Assembly (NCBI GenBank): GCA_038211615.1
Contig: JBBQVL010000001.1
Coordinates: 1-64,000 of the forward strand
DNA: 64,000 nucleotides
Reading direction: 5' to 3'
Source of the DNA: DASWJZ01 sp038211615
Lineage (GTDB): Bacteria; Pseudomonadota; Alphaproteobacteria; Rhizobiales; Afifellaceae
The position numbers and the translations under genes are program-made. Shown here piece after piece: positions 16,822 through 24,032 of this stretch; the stretch's first letter is position 1; each line of letters opens with the position of its first letter. Below the pieces are notes generated by a model. It worked only from the letters and a program-made list of their open reading frames with translations. It did not search any database and was not told where the DNA came from.

Positions 16822-18675
16822 TCATCTAGAGATATCGGCGGCGGCTGCGCCGGTGGCGCTGGCGTCTCCTGCCCGCTCGCTTCTTGCCATGCGGCCGAGC
16901 CGGCTGTTGGCGTCTTCGGAAAGCGTCGCATAGTCCCCCGCTTCCACCACCCTGCCTCCCTCCAGCGCGACGACTTCATCGGCGAACGCGATCATCGACA
17001 GGCGATGCGCGATGGTGATCACCGTCATTGAGCCACGCAGCGCCCTGATCGATGCGGCAATCAGGTTCTGGTGCTCCCAATCGAGGGCGCTCGTGGCCTC
17101 GTCCAGGATGAGAAGCTGCGGCCGGCGGAGGAGAGCCCGCGCGAGCGACAGCCGCTGGCGCTCGCCGCCGGAAATTCTGAGGCCCCTGTCGCCCAGAACG
17201 GTCTGCAGCCCTTCCGGCAGCGCCGCCACGAACTCTTCCGCATTGGCCGCGCGGAGAGCGTCCCAGATCTCCGCCTCGGAGGCGTCCGGCGCTCCCAGTC
17301 TGAGGTTGGCGGCGACGGTGTCGTGGAGGAGGAAGACCTCCTGCGGCACATAGGAGATGCTGTCGCGCCAGCGTCGCCGGTTTTCGCGATTGAGCTCCAG
17401 ACCGTCTACGCTCACGGTGCCCTCGAGCGGTTCGAGCAGACCCATGATGACATCGGCCAGCGTGGTCTTCCCGCTGCCCGACGGTCCGATGATCGCAAGG
17501 ATGCTCCCGGCTGGAATTGCCAGGGATGCATCCAGCAGTGTGTCCTCCGGGCGGCCCTCATGCCGAAACGTGACGCGGTCCAGCCTGATCTCGCGACGCA
17601 ACGGAAGCCGCGGAAGCGGATGGCTGTCGAACTCTTCCTGCTCGCGTTCGCAGGCCTGCTGGACGCGCATTACCGCGTCGAAGGCGGGAAGGTTCGTCAG
17701 CACCTCCTGCAGGTCGCTCTGCAATCCCGAGAATCTCGGCGCGACCCGCATGAACACGAAGACGAGGACGAGAATCTTCGGAAGGGGCAAGTCGAGCCAA
17801 CGCAGCGCCGCATACACGAACCCGGCGAGGACGAACGCGCTCGCGACCTGGAAGAGCACGCTCCCCATGGTGTTCAGCCGGACATATCGAACGAAGTCCT
17901 GCCGCATGTGCCAAAGCGTGCTGGAGAGCTCGGCAAGGAACAGCGGCTCGGAATTGAAGCTCTTCGCGACTTTGACGCCGGCGAGGAACTCGGTGACGGT
18001 TCTGTACTGCGCCTTGCGGTTCTGGGTCAGCAATTTGCCGTAGGAGGACGCGCCGCGCCGCACCGGTCGCAACGCCGCAAACATCGCTCCGCCGCTCACG
18101 AAGGCGACGATGGTCATGATGGGCGAAATTAGCCACGAGACGCACAGATAGATTGCGAGAACGACGAGGCCCTGGATCAGCAGCATGAGATGGAAGGCCG
18201 CTGACTGGATGCGGTCTATATCCGCGGTCAGCGCATGGTTCAGGTCGGATCCGCGCAACCCGCCGATCAATCCCCAGCGTGCCTTCGTGATGCTCTCGAA
18301 GAGCGAAACGCGCAGCCGATTGATCACATCGTAGAGCAGCTCCGCCATGTAGATGTTCTTGAAACGCAGCAGCAGCGACTGCGCGAGAACCAGAGCCACG
18401 ACGAGGATCAGCGCGGCAGCGAGACCGATTTGCAGCCGCGGCCCGAGCCAGCCGGACAGCCACGCCGGCGTGTCGAAGACGACAAAGCGCCTCTCGTTCC
18501 CCACGAGCTGCAGCACGGGGACGAGCAGCAGGATCGAGACGCCTTCCGTCAGGCTGCCGAGAAACAGGAATCCAAACGCCGCGGCGGTGCGTGCTCGCCC
18601 CTGATCCAGCACGTGGCGGCCAAAGACCGCGATCTGGCGAAGCTGCGAGGTCGTGTCACGCTGGTCGCTGGACAT
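16822..18675 (-). CDS. Lasso-peptide ABC exporter (fused permease-ATPase)
   Basis: 617 residues from ATG at 18675, 16 bases after the nucleotidyltransferase stop. A six-helix exporter domain fills the first 330 residues. The ATPase domain has Walker A GPSGSGKTT, Q-loop VPQEVFLL, signature ISGGERQRLSLARAL, Walker B LLILDEATSALD and switch His in IAHRLS. This is the MsbA/McjD type of homodimeric exporter. As the last gene of the lasso operon it most likely secretes the mature peptide and gives self-protection. It has no N-terminal peptidase (C39) domain, in line with leader removal by the B proteins. Confidence 0.9.
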   Translation of the reverse strand: MSSDQRDTTSQLRQIAVFGRHVLDQGRARTAAAFGFLFLGSLTEGVSILLLVPVLQLVGNERRFVVFDTPAWLSGWLGPRLQIGLAAALILVVALVLAQSLLLRFKNIYMAELLYDVINRLRVSLFESITKARWGLIGGLRGSDLNHALTADIDRIQSAAFHLMLLIQGLVVLAIYLCVSWLISPIMTIVAFVSGGAMFAALRPVRRGASSYGKLLTQNRKAQYRTVTEFLAGVKVAKSFNSEPLFLAELSSTLWHMRQDFVRYVRLNTMGSVLFQVASAFVLAGFVYAALRWLDLPLPKILVLVFVFMRVAPRFSGLQSDLQEVLTNLPAFDAVMRVQQACEREQEEFDSHPLPRLPLRREIRLDRVTFRHEGRPEDTLLDASLAIPAGSILAIIGPSGSGKTTLADVIMGLLEPLEGTVSVDGLELNRENRRRWRDSISYVPQEVFLLHDTVAANLRLGAPDASEAEIWDALRAANAEEFVAALPEGLQTVLGDRGLRISGGERQRLSLARALLRRPQLLILDEATSALDWEHQNLIAASIRALRGSMTVITIAHRLSMIAFADEVVALEGGRVVEAGDYATLSEDANSRLGRMARSERAGDASATGAAAADISR

Positions 18676-18691
18676 GCGGCTCGGGGCGGGA

Positions 18692-19822
18692 TCAGGCTTC
18701 GCCTGATCGTGTGGCGCGCGCCCAGACCGACTGCATGCCACGCCACATTTCGTTCCAGTGATAGCCGGGCCGGGCGGTCAGGCACATCCGGTAGAGACGG
18801 ACGCCGATGTCGAGCCCGGCGGCGGACTTGTCCGGCGCATCCTGCAGCGATCTGAAAATGGTGAGCTCCGCCTGCCGGACCAGATAGCGCGCAGGGAGGG
18901 AGCGCCCGAACGCCTTGGCGATGCCCGTGGGAAGCGGTCGGTCGAAAAGCCTCGAAGTCATCACGAGCGCCTGCAGCGCCGGATTTCGCAGGCCGTAGCG
19001 GGCGGCCTCCGTGAGCCAGAGGTCCAGTTCGCCGGCGCTTCGACCTTGCGTGATCGCCGCGATGTCGCAAACCCATTGCAGCCGGCGCCATTTGTGCCGG
19101 GCTCCATGCGTTGCGAGGAACACAAACTGAAAGGCATCGGGCAGCGCCGGCAGTTGCCTGTTGCCGATGCGCACCCTTGGGCCCGACGCGACCGCGGCAC
19201 GGACGTCGAGCGGCAACAGCTTCGGGTTAGGGCAGAGAGAGAAGTGCAGCTCCAGCAGCGCGCCGGTTGGAGTGCCGTAGCAGAGGTGATGAATGAACGC
19301 GGCGTTCTCGACAAAGCTCTCCGGGACGGCCTCGTGCGTCTTGTTGGAGATGCGGGTGCAGCCGAGCGCCCGCACTATCCGATCGGAGGCCACGAGGTCA
19401 TCCGGGGAAACCAGCACATCGATGTCGCCTGCATGACGGAGGGCCATGTCGCCATAGGAACGCACGGCAAGACAGATGCCCTTCAGCGGCAGCGATGCGA
19501 TGCCTTCAGCCGCGAGCGCATCGACAACCGCGATGAGCTCTGACGCCAGGCGAAGGCTGTTCAGGCCGTTTTCGGCCTCCTCTTCCTGGAAATGCTCGAT
19601 GACCCAGGGCGGCGGCTGAATGGCAGCGCCCTGCAACAGGACGCGCGCGACCAGCGGCGCCACCCGGTGCCGTCGCACGAGAGCCACGAAGCGGCGCCAG
19701 TCAATCTCGGAAGCTTTCAGCGGAGTGTGGGGGACTTCGCCCGAGAGGGCCATGTCGCAGAGGCGGCAGAGCAGCCTTTCCTCCGCGCCGGCATTCGCGA
19801 AGGCGCCCGAGGTCTTACGCAT
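18692..19822 (-). CDS. Lasso-cluster nucleotidyltransferase (NTP_transf_5 type)
   Basis: 376 residues. The core motif of the PF14907 nucleotidyltransferase family is clear: SLPLKGICLA (Lys114-Gly115) and HAGDIDVLVS (Asp133, Asp135 as metal ligands). A conserved LLELHFSLCP strand follows, and the C-terminal half is helical. In known lasso clusters this enzyme accompanies an HprK-like kinase, and together they are linked to phosphate or further decoration of the peptide tail. Here it lies 21 bases after the kinase gene and 16 before the exporter, so all three are one transcript. Its exact reaction on this peptide is unknown. The start at 19822 has a weak ribosome site. Confidence 0.85.
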   Translation of the reverse strand: MRKTSGAFANAGAEERLLCRLCDMALSGEVPHTPLKASEIDWRRFVALVRRHRVAPLVARVLLQGAAIQPPPWVIEHFQEEEAENGLNSLRLASELIAVVDALAAEGIASLPLKGICLAVRSYGDMALRHAGDIDVLVSPDDLVASDRIVRALGCTRISNKTHEAVPESFVENAAFIHHLCYGTPTGALLELHFSLCPNPKLLPLDVRAAVASGPRVRIGNRQLPALPDAFQFVFLATHGARHKWRRLQWVCDIAAITQGRSAGELDLWLTEAARYGLRNPALQALVMTSRLFDRPLPTGIAKAFGRSLPARYLVRQAELTIFRSLQDAPDKSAAGLDIGVRLYRMCLTARPGYHWNEMWRGMQSVWARATRSGEA

Positions 19823-19843
19823 CGACAGGACCCGCGAGCGACA

Positions 19844-20743
19844 TCATGCGAGCTCGCCCTCTATCAGATCCAAGGCTTCTCCCAGCCGGTCGAAATCGTG
19901 CGGCACTTCCAGTCTGCATACGCGGCTCGTCCGGACAAGCTCCGCGCATTGCTTCAGGTGGATTGCCAGCGCCCGTTCGTCCAGCGCCTCGCGCCCGAAG
20001 CGCCAGACATAGGAGAACCGGATGAGTTCCGCGAGGGCCTCCTGCGGCGGCAGCATCTGCAACGCCGCGGCTCTGCCGCGCCGCAGCACGCAGAACAGGC
20101 CAGGAGGGACGCTGCGGTGCGAGAAGAGATTGAGCCGAAGGCGTCGCTTCGACGTGCCGGGTATCGCGCTCGAGCTTCCGATATCGATTCCACCGAATAC
20201 CCCAGCCGGCAATCCGGGATCGAGCTTGATTTCAGGGAACCCCGGAGCAATGGAGGGACCGGCGGGCGGAAAGTCGATGGCCAGCACGTCATCGGTGAGC
20301 AGGCTATGCCCGCGCGCGACAAGTGCGGCCGCGGTCGTGGACTTTCCAGCGCCCTTGTCGCCAAGGAAGACAACGCTTCGCGTGTCGCTGCCGACAGCGC
20401 TGGCGTGAAGCACCAGCTTGCCGATGCGGTGCAGGTAGAGCGCCATCACCGGCCCGAGCAGCGGCAGACGGACGAGATCCTCGGGAATGTCCGGGGCAAC
20501 ATCGACATGGATCTCGCGATCCAGGATGAGAAAGGTGCCGACGTCACGCCAGTGCAGCAACTGGCGGCCCGGTCGAAATTCAAAATGAGTCGGACCTCCC
20601 CGCCCCGCCTGCGGCAAGCGCACTGGCTGAAGCCGCACATCCAGATCGAACGCCCCGTCCGCATCCGAGACGGACTCGGACAGCTTCACCTCCGATCGGA
20701 TGGCGAGGCCGTAGGCTTGATGGAAAAACGTCGGACGCTTCAT
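19844..20743 (-). CDS. HprK-like lasso-peptide serine kinase
   Basis: 299 residues. The kinase block shows LHASAV (His113), P-loop GDKGAGKST at 128-136 with Lys134, and LLTDD at 148-152, the order found in HPr kinase/phosphorylase and in the lasso kinases. The gene starts inside the cyclase stop (four-base overlap). Lasso kinases of the paeninodin type phosphorylate the hydroxyl of a C-terminal serine of the precursor (established for PadeK and relatives). The precursor in this cluster also ends in Ser, so a phosphorylated tail is the direct prediction. Unlike true HprK, no HPr partner is encoded here. Confidence 0.87.
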   Translation of the reverse strand: MKRPTFFHQAYGLAIRSEVKLSESVSDADGAFDLDVRLQPVRLPQAGRGGPTHFEFRPGRQLLHWRDVGTFLILDREIHVDVAPDIPEDLVRLPLLGPVMALYLHRIGKLVLHASAVGSDTRSVVFLGDKGAGKSTTAAALVARGHSLLTDDVLAIDFPPAGPSIAPGFPEIKLDPGLPAGVFGGIDIGSSSAIPGTSKRRLRLNLFSHRSVPPGLFCVLRRGRAAALQMLPPQEALAELIRFSYVWRFGREALDERALAIHLKQCAELVRTSRVCRLEVPHDFDRLGEALDLIEGELA

Positions 20744-22656
20744 GAGGCGACGCTGATCACAGGCGCGTCAGGAGCACCGCGCTCGAGCCGGCGAAGCCAG
20801 AGAGAGAGCGCGGCAGTGCGCCAGACAATCTGGATATCGAGGCCTGTCGCCGTCTCCTGTTTCATCCGTTGAAAGGAAGCGGAGACCGCCGCCACGTCGA
20901 CATAGTGCCCGACGCCGGCGCGGTCGTCCCGCAGAACGTGGTCGACCAGCGCTGCGTGGCGCTTGACCATGCCGCGCGCGAATAACGGCGCGAAGTCGAG
21001 CTTGTCGCGCCGCCACTGGATTGACGGGGGAAGCACGCCCTGCATGGCGCGCCGCAGGATGAGACGCGGCCAGCCGCCGCTCAGCTTTTCCGATGCCGGC
21101 AGGCCGACGCAGAAGTCGACGAGCCGCCGGTCGAAAAAGGGATACCGCGCCTCCACGCGCGCGCTCCGCGCAGCCTTGTCGAGAACTCCAAACGCCGAGG
21201 GTATGAGGGGCGAGGAAAGAAGCCGGATATGACGCTGCCTCTCATCGCCGCGTGCCGCCGGAGGAGTAACGGTCTTCTCGCGGCAACGGGCGGCAATCCC
21301 GGTCCGCCGGGCAAAGCCCGCCTCAACGAATGAAAGCGGGCCGGGTCGAGCCTCCGCCACCCGGGCGCGACCCAGCCGGCGCAGCGCTCTTCCCGCAAGC
21401 TTGCGCGCCGGTCGAAGCGCCCGTGGGCCGTAATGTTCCAGGTGTGCCGCAAACACCGGCCACGCCGGCTCGCCATAGCTCGCGGCAAGGCCTCGCACCT
21501 CGCGCCACAGACCGAACCAGCGTCCCGCACGGGCAAGCTCCGCCAGCCGGCCCTCGCCACTGGACACGACTTCGTCGCCGCCGTGCCCGTCGAGGAGGAC
21601 GCGGACACCGGCATCGGCGGCAGCGCGGTAGAGGAGTCGCGATGTCGCGAGCCCGGGCGCGAGAAAGGGACCGTCCTGCTCCGCCAGGATGTCGTCGAAG
21701 TCATCGAACGGCCCGACTTCCTCCGCAGCGATGAAAGTCGGCGTGAAGCTGCCGAGCGCAAGCACCGAATCTACATGTGGCCGCTCGCTCGCCGCCGGGG
21801 TCTCGTCGAACACTGTCGAAAATGTTGGCAGGGCACGGCCGCCGCTTCGGGCGACGAGGGGAGCGGCGACGCAGGCAATGGCGGAAGAATCGAGCCCGCC
21901 GCTCAACATCGCGCCGACCGGCCCGTCCGACCGGAGGCGGCATTCAACGGCCGAGGCGAAGATCGCGCGAAACTGCTCGGGATAATCCTTGCCCGCCGGC
22001 GTGGAGCCCTCGAGCTGCCAGTAGCGGCTCAGGCGCGTCACGGTTCCCGCGACTGTTACGGAATGGGCCGGCGGCAGCGAGAAAATGCCCTCGAAGAGGG
22101 TCGCCGGGCCTTCCGGCGGCAAGCCCACCAGAAACTCGGCTATCCGGACCTCGCTGACGCTCCGCGGGGCGATCGTCAGCAGCGCCTTGATCTCGGAGGC
22201 AAAGGCGAAACGGCCGCCCGCGACTCCGTAGTAGAGCGGCTTCACGCCGAAATGGTCGCGGGCGCAGAAGAGCCGCCCTCGGCGGTCGTCCCAGAGCGCG
22301 AACGCAAAGTCGCCGAGCAGACGCGCGGGACATTCGTCTCCCCATCGCTCGTAAGCCGCAAGGATGAGGCCGGCATCGGATTGCTCGTCGCCGACCCGAA
22401 GCGCCGCGACGAGATCCGCACGATTGTCGAGACGGACGTCGGCCGTTACGGCGAGGTCGCCCGCCGCGCACAGGGCCGCGCCTGACCGATCTCCGGCCGA
22501 AGGATCGCGTGCCGTCCTCCCCAGCACCGCAACGGCTCCGTGGAACAGTCGCGACCTGTCCGGGGCTCGACCCGGCATCGCATCGAGCATGCGCTGAACG
22601 GCGGCCGGATCGACACCCTGTCCGGCGGCATCGACCAGTCCCGCGATGGCGCTCAC
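20740..22656 (-). CDS. Lasso cyclase, asparagine-synthetase-like (C protein)
   Basis: 638 residues. The N-terminal class-II amidotransferase-like domain opens MSAIAGLVDA, so the usual catalytic Cys2 is replaced by Ser, while downstream elements (GDFAFALWDDRRGRLFCARD, FGVKPLYY) are kept. The ATP-pyrophosphatase domain has SGGLDSS at 252-258. The missing Cys fits the accepted mechanism: lasso cyclases adenylate the Asp/Glu side chain and need no ammonia from glutamine. The enzyme closes the macrolactam between Gly1 and the ring acid of the core. It overlaps the B2 gene by four bases and the kinase by four bases. Confidence 0.92.
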   Translation of the reverse strand: MSAIAGLVDAAGQGVDPAAVQRMLDAMPGRAPDRSRLFHGAVAVLGRTARDPSAGDRSGAALCAAGDLAVTADVRLDNRADLVAALRVGDEQSDAGLILAAYERWGDECPARLLGDFAFALWDDRRGRLFCARDHFGVKPLYYGVAGGRFAFASEIKALLTIAPRSVSEVRIAEFLVGLPPEGPATLFEGIFSLPPAHSVTVAGTVTRLSRYWQLEGSTPAGKDYPEQFRAIFASAVECRLRSDGPVGAMLSGGLDSSAIACVAAPLVARSGGRALPTFSTVFDETPAASERPHVDSVLALGSFTPTFIAAEEVGPFDDFDDILAEQDGPFLAPGLATSRLLYRAAADAGVRVLLDGHGGDEVVSSGEGRLAELARAGRWFGLWREVRGLAASYGEPAWPVFAAHLEHYGPRALRPARKLAGRALRRLGRARVAEARPGPLSFVEAGFARRTGIAARCREKTVTPPAARGDERQRHIRLLSSPLIPSAFGVLDKAARSARVEARYPFFDRRLVDFCVGLPASEKLSGGWPRLILRRAMQGVLPPSIQWRRDKLDFAPLFARGMVKRHAALVDHVLRDDRAGVGHYVDVAAVSASFQRMKQETATGLDIQIVWRTAALSLWLRRLERGAPDAPVISVAS

Positions 22657-23087
22657 GCCGGTCCGATGTCGAAGTCTGTGAGCTTGGTGAAGCGCCGAAC
22701 GTCTTCGTCAGACCCGCCGAGAACGACACGCTCCCCGCTGATCAGCCATGCGTGGGCGAGAAGGCGACCGCTCTCTCCCTGCCGCACACCGACCCTTATC
22801 TGCGTGCGATAGCCCATGCGCCCGAGCATGAACTGGCCGGCGATCGCCTGTGTCAGGCACGTGGCGCCGGGAACCAGCGCGGATGCGCGGCTCAGACCCC
22901 ACGCCACGCGCAGTTCGTCTTCGACAGGCGCGCTGCCTCCGGCCGTCGCCCGGAGCATCCATCGTTGCAGAACCCTGAAAGGGAGGAGACTGAGGCCAAG
23001 GCGCGCGACCGAGAGGGTCGAAAAGCAGCGCAGCAGCAGGAGCTTGTCCGCGAAGCCAAGGCGAAGAAAGGCAGCGACCCTACGCAT
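22653..23087 (-). CDS. Lasso leader peptidase, transglutaminase-like (B2 protein)
   Basis: 144 residues from ATG at 23087, overlapping the end of B1 by eight bases. The papain/transglutaminase-like core shows the catalytic Cys77 in VPGATCLTQAIAGQFML and His112 in LAHAWLISGERVV; the third member of the triad is not certain by eye. B2 proteins cut the leader just after the penultimate Thr-x position, assisted by B1. The size matches stand-alone B2 proteins of split-B clusters. The N-terminus (MRRVAAFLRLGFADKLLLL) is the usual helical opening. Confidence 0.9.
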   Translation of the reverse strand: MRRVAAFLRLGFADKLLLLRCFSTLSVARLGLSLLPFRVLQRWMLRATAGGSAPVEDELRVAWGLSRASALVPGATCLTQAIAGQFMLGRMGYRTQIRVGVRQGESGRLLAHAWLISGERVVLGGSDEDVRRFTKLTDFDIGPA

Positions 23088-23367
23088 CCGAGATTTTGAC
23101 GAGGCCAGCGTCGGCCATTTGGCGGAGGATAGTGACAAGGTCCAGATAGCAGCGCTCCGGCGCAACATCATACTGGCCTTCGATGGCAAGACAGATATCG
23201 CCGACAGACTGAGGCGTCGCGACCATCGCCCACACGCGCGCGCCGATTTCGTTCAGGCCGTAATAGACGCCGGAGCTGAGATTAAGGAGCGCCGCTCCGC
23301 CCGAAAGCTCGCACGAAACAATCGATAGATCAGCGGCGACAATCGACTCGCGGGACACCTTGCTCAC
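23080..23367 (-). CDS. Lasso leader-recognition protein, PqqD-like RRE (B1 protein)
   Basis: 95 residues when started at GTG 23367, which has GAGG eight bases upstream; a TTG at 23376 abuts that GAGG and is less likely. The PqqD-fold pattern is clear: ALLNLSSGVYYGLNEIGARVW, then QSVGDICLAIEGQYDV and LVTILRQMADAGLV. Such RIPP recognition elements bind the leader (here Tyr9, Pro12, Leu14, Gly18 region) as an extra beta strand and present it to the B2 peptidase. Second gene of the cluster, 74 bases after the precursor stop. Confidence 0.9.
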   Translation of the reverse strand: MSKVSRESIVAADLSIVSCELSGGAALLNLSSGVYYGLNEIGARVWAMVATPQSVGDICLAIEGQYDVAPERCYLDLVTILRQMADAGLVKISDA

Positions 23368-23377
23368 GATACTCAAC

Positions 23378-23396
23378 CTCGCGCACGGACCGCGAG
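23378..23396 (-). promoter_or_regulatory. Short hairpin between lasso precursor and B1 gene
   Basis: A six-base stem (CTCGCG / CGCGAG) with a seven-base loop lies just upstream of B1. The 3' arm overlaps the GAGG ribosome site of B1. Such a structure could lower expression of the enzymes relative to the abundant precursor, by attenuation or by hiding the ribosome site. Seen directly; the function is inference. Confidence 0.4.
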
Positions 23397-23441
23397 ATGC
23401 TAAATCCCGTCAACAGGTAAGGTCCGGCGCGCTTCCGTGCG

Positions 23442-23591
23442 TCAGGAGAACGTCAAATCGGTGACGAGAGACCCCTGCGAGAAATTCTTGTCGAGCCGGT
23501 TACCGGTTTTCGTGCCCTTGGTCAGGCGTTCAAAAGTCCCGTGAACCTTGAGCTCGGGGGCTTCGTAGGGTGCCTTCTTGTCCTCGGTCAT
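23442..23591 (-). CDS. Lasso peptide precursor (A)
   Basis: 49 residues from ATG at 23591; an ATG at 23603 would add four residues and neither has a strong ribosome site. The leader (residues 1-25) has the lasso recognition pattern Y9-x2-P12-x-L14-x3-G18-x-F20 and Thr24 at the -2 position (ERLTK). The predicted core is 24 residues: ring GTKTGNRLD, with Gly1 amine joined to Asp9, and tail KNFSQGSLVTDLTFS. Possible plugs are Phe12 or the bulky tail residues. The C-terminal Ser is the expected target of the HprK-like kinase. First gene of the A-B1-B2-C-kinase-NTase-exporter operon. Confidence 0.9.
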   Translation of the reverse strand: MTEDKKAPYEAPELKVHGTFERLTKGTKTGNRLDKNFSQGSLVTDLTFS

Positions 23592-24032
23592 CACGATTCT
23601 CATCAGGTGTTTGCGGGAACGTACCGCCCACACGGCCGATGTCAAGGATGACAGCCATGTTGCGGCGCGGTAGCGCGATTGCCGATCGAGCGCTAGAGTG
23701 CCTCCCGGTTCGAGCATCGGCGGAGAAAATGCGGCCGAATAGCGAGAAGCGCGAGTTGCTCGGTCGGGATGACATCGGATTTTCGGCCTGAACTTGGTAT
23801 CTCGCGGCAGCGGCTCTGCTGAGAATCTGTCGTAACGAAAACGTGTTCCCGAGGGTCGTAGATTGCGAACAAGAGTAGCAGGCGTGTGGGCGGCGTTGCC
23901 CGGATCAGACCGAGTAGACCCGCGGAGGTCGGCCCCCTTCGCTGCTTCTTTTAGCCGGCAACGCTGCCGTAGATCTGGTGACGCGGGACGAGCGAACCGA
24001 CCACCGGCAGCGCCCCCGTCGGGCACCCGGCG
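23592..24032. promoter_or_regulatory. Divergent intergenic region between lasso precursor and exopolysaccharide genes
   Basis: About 440 bases without a credible gene. It must hold the promoter of the lasso operon (leftward) and of the chain-length/kinase gene (rightward). No clean sigma-70 or -24/-12 element could be picked by eye. Frames crossing it are shadows lacking start signals. Confidence 0.45.

Noticed and set aside
16444..17031. Rightward open frame of 195 codons crossing the exporter 3' end
   Set aside because: No family pattern; the only protein-like part lies in another frame without a start.
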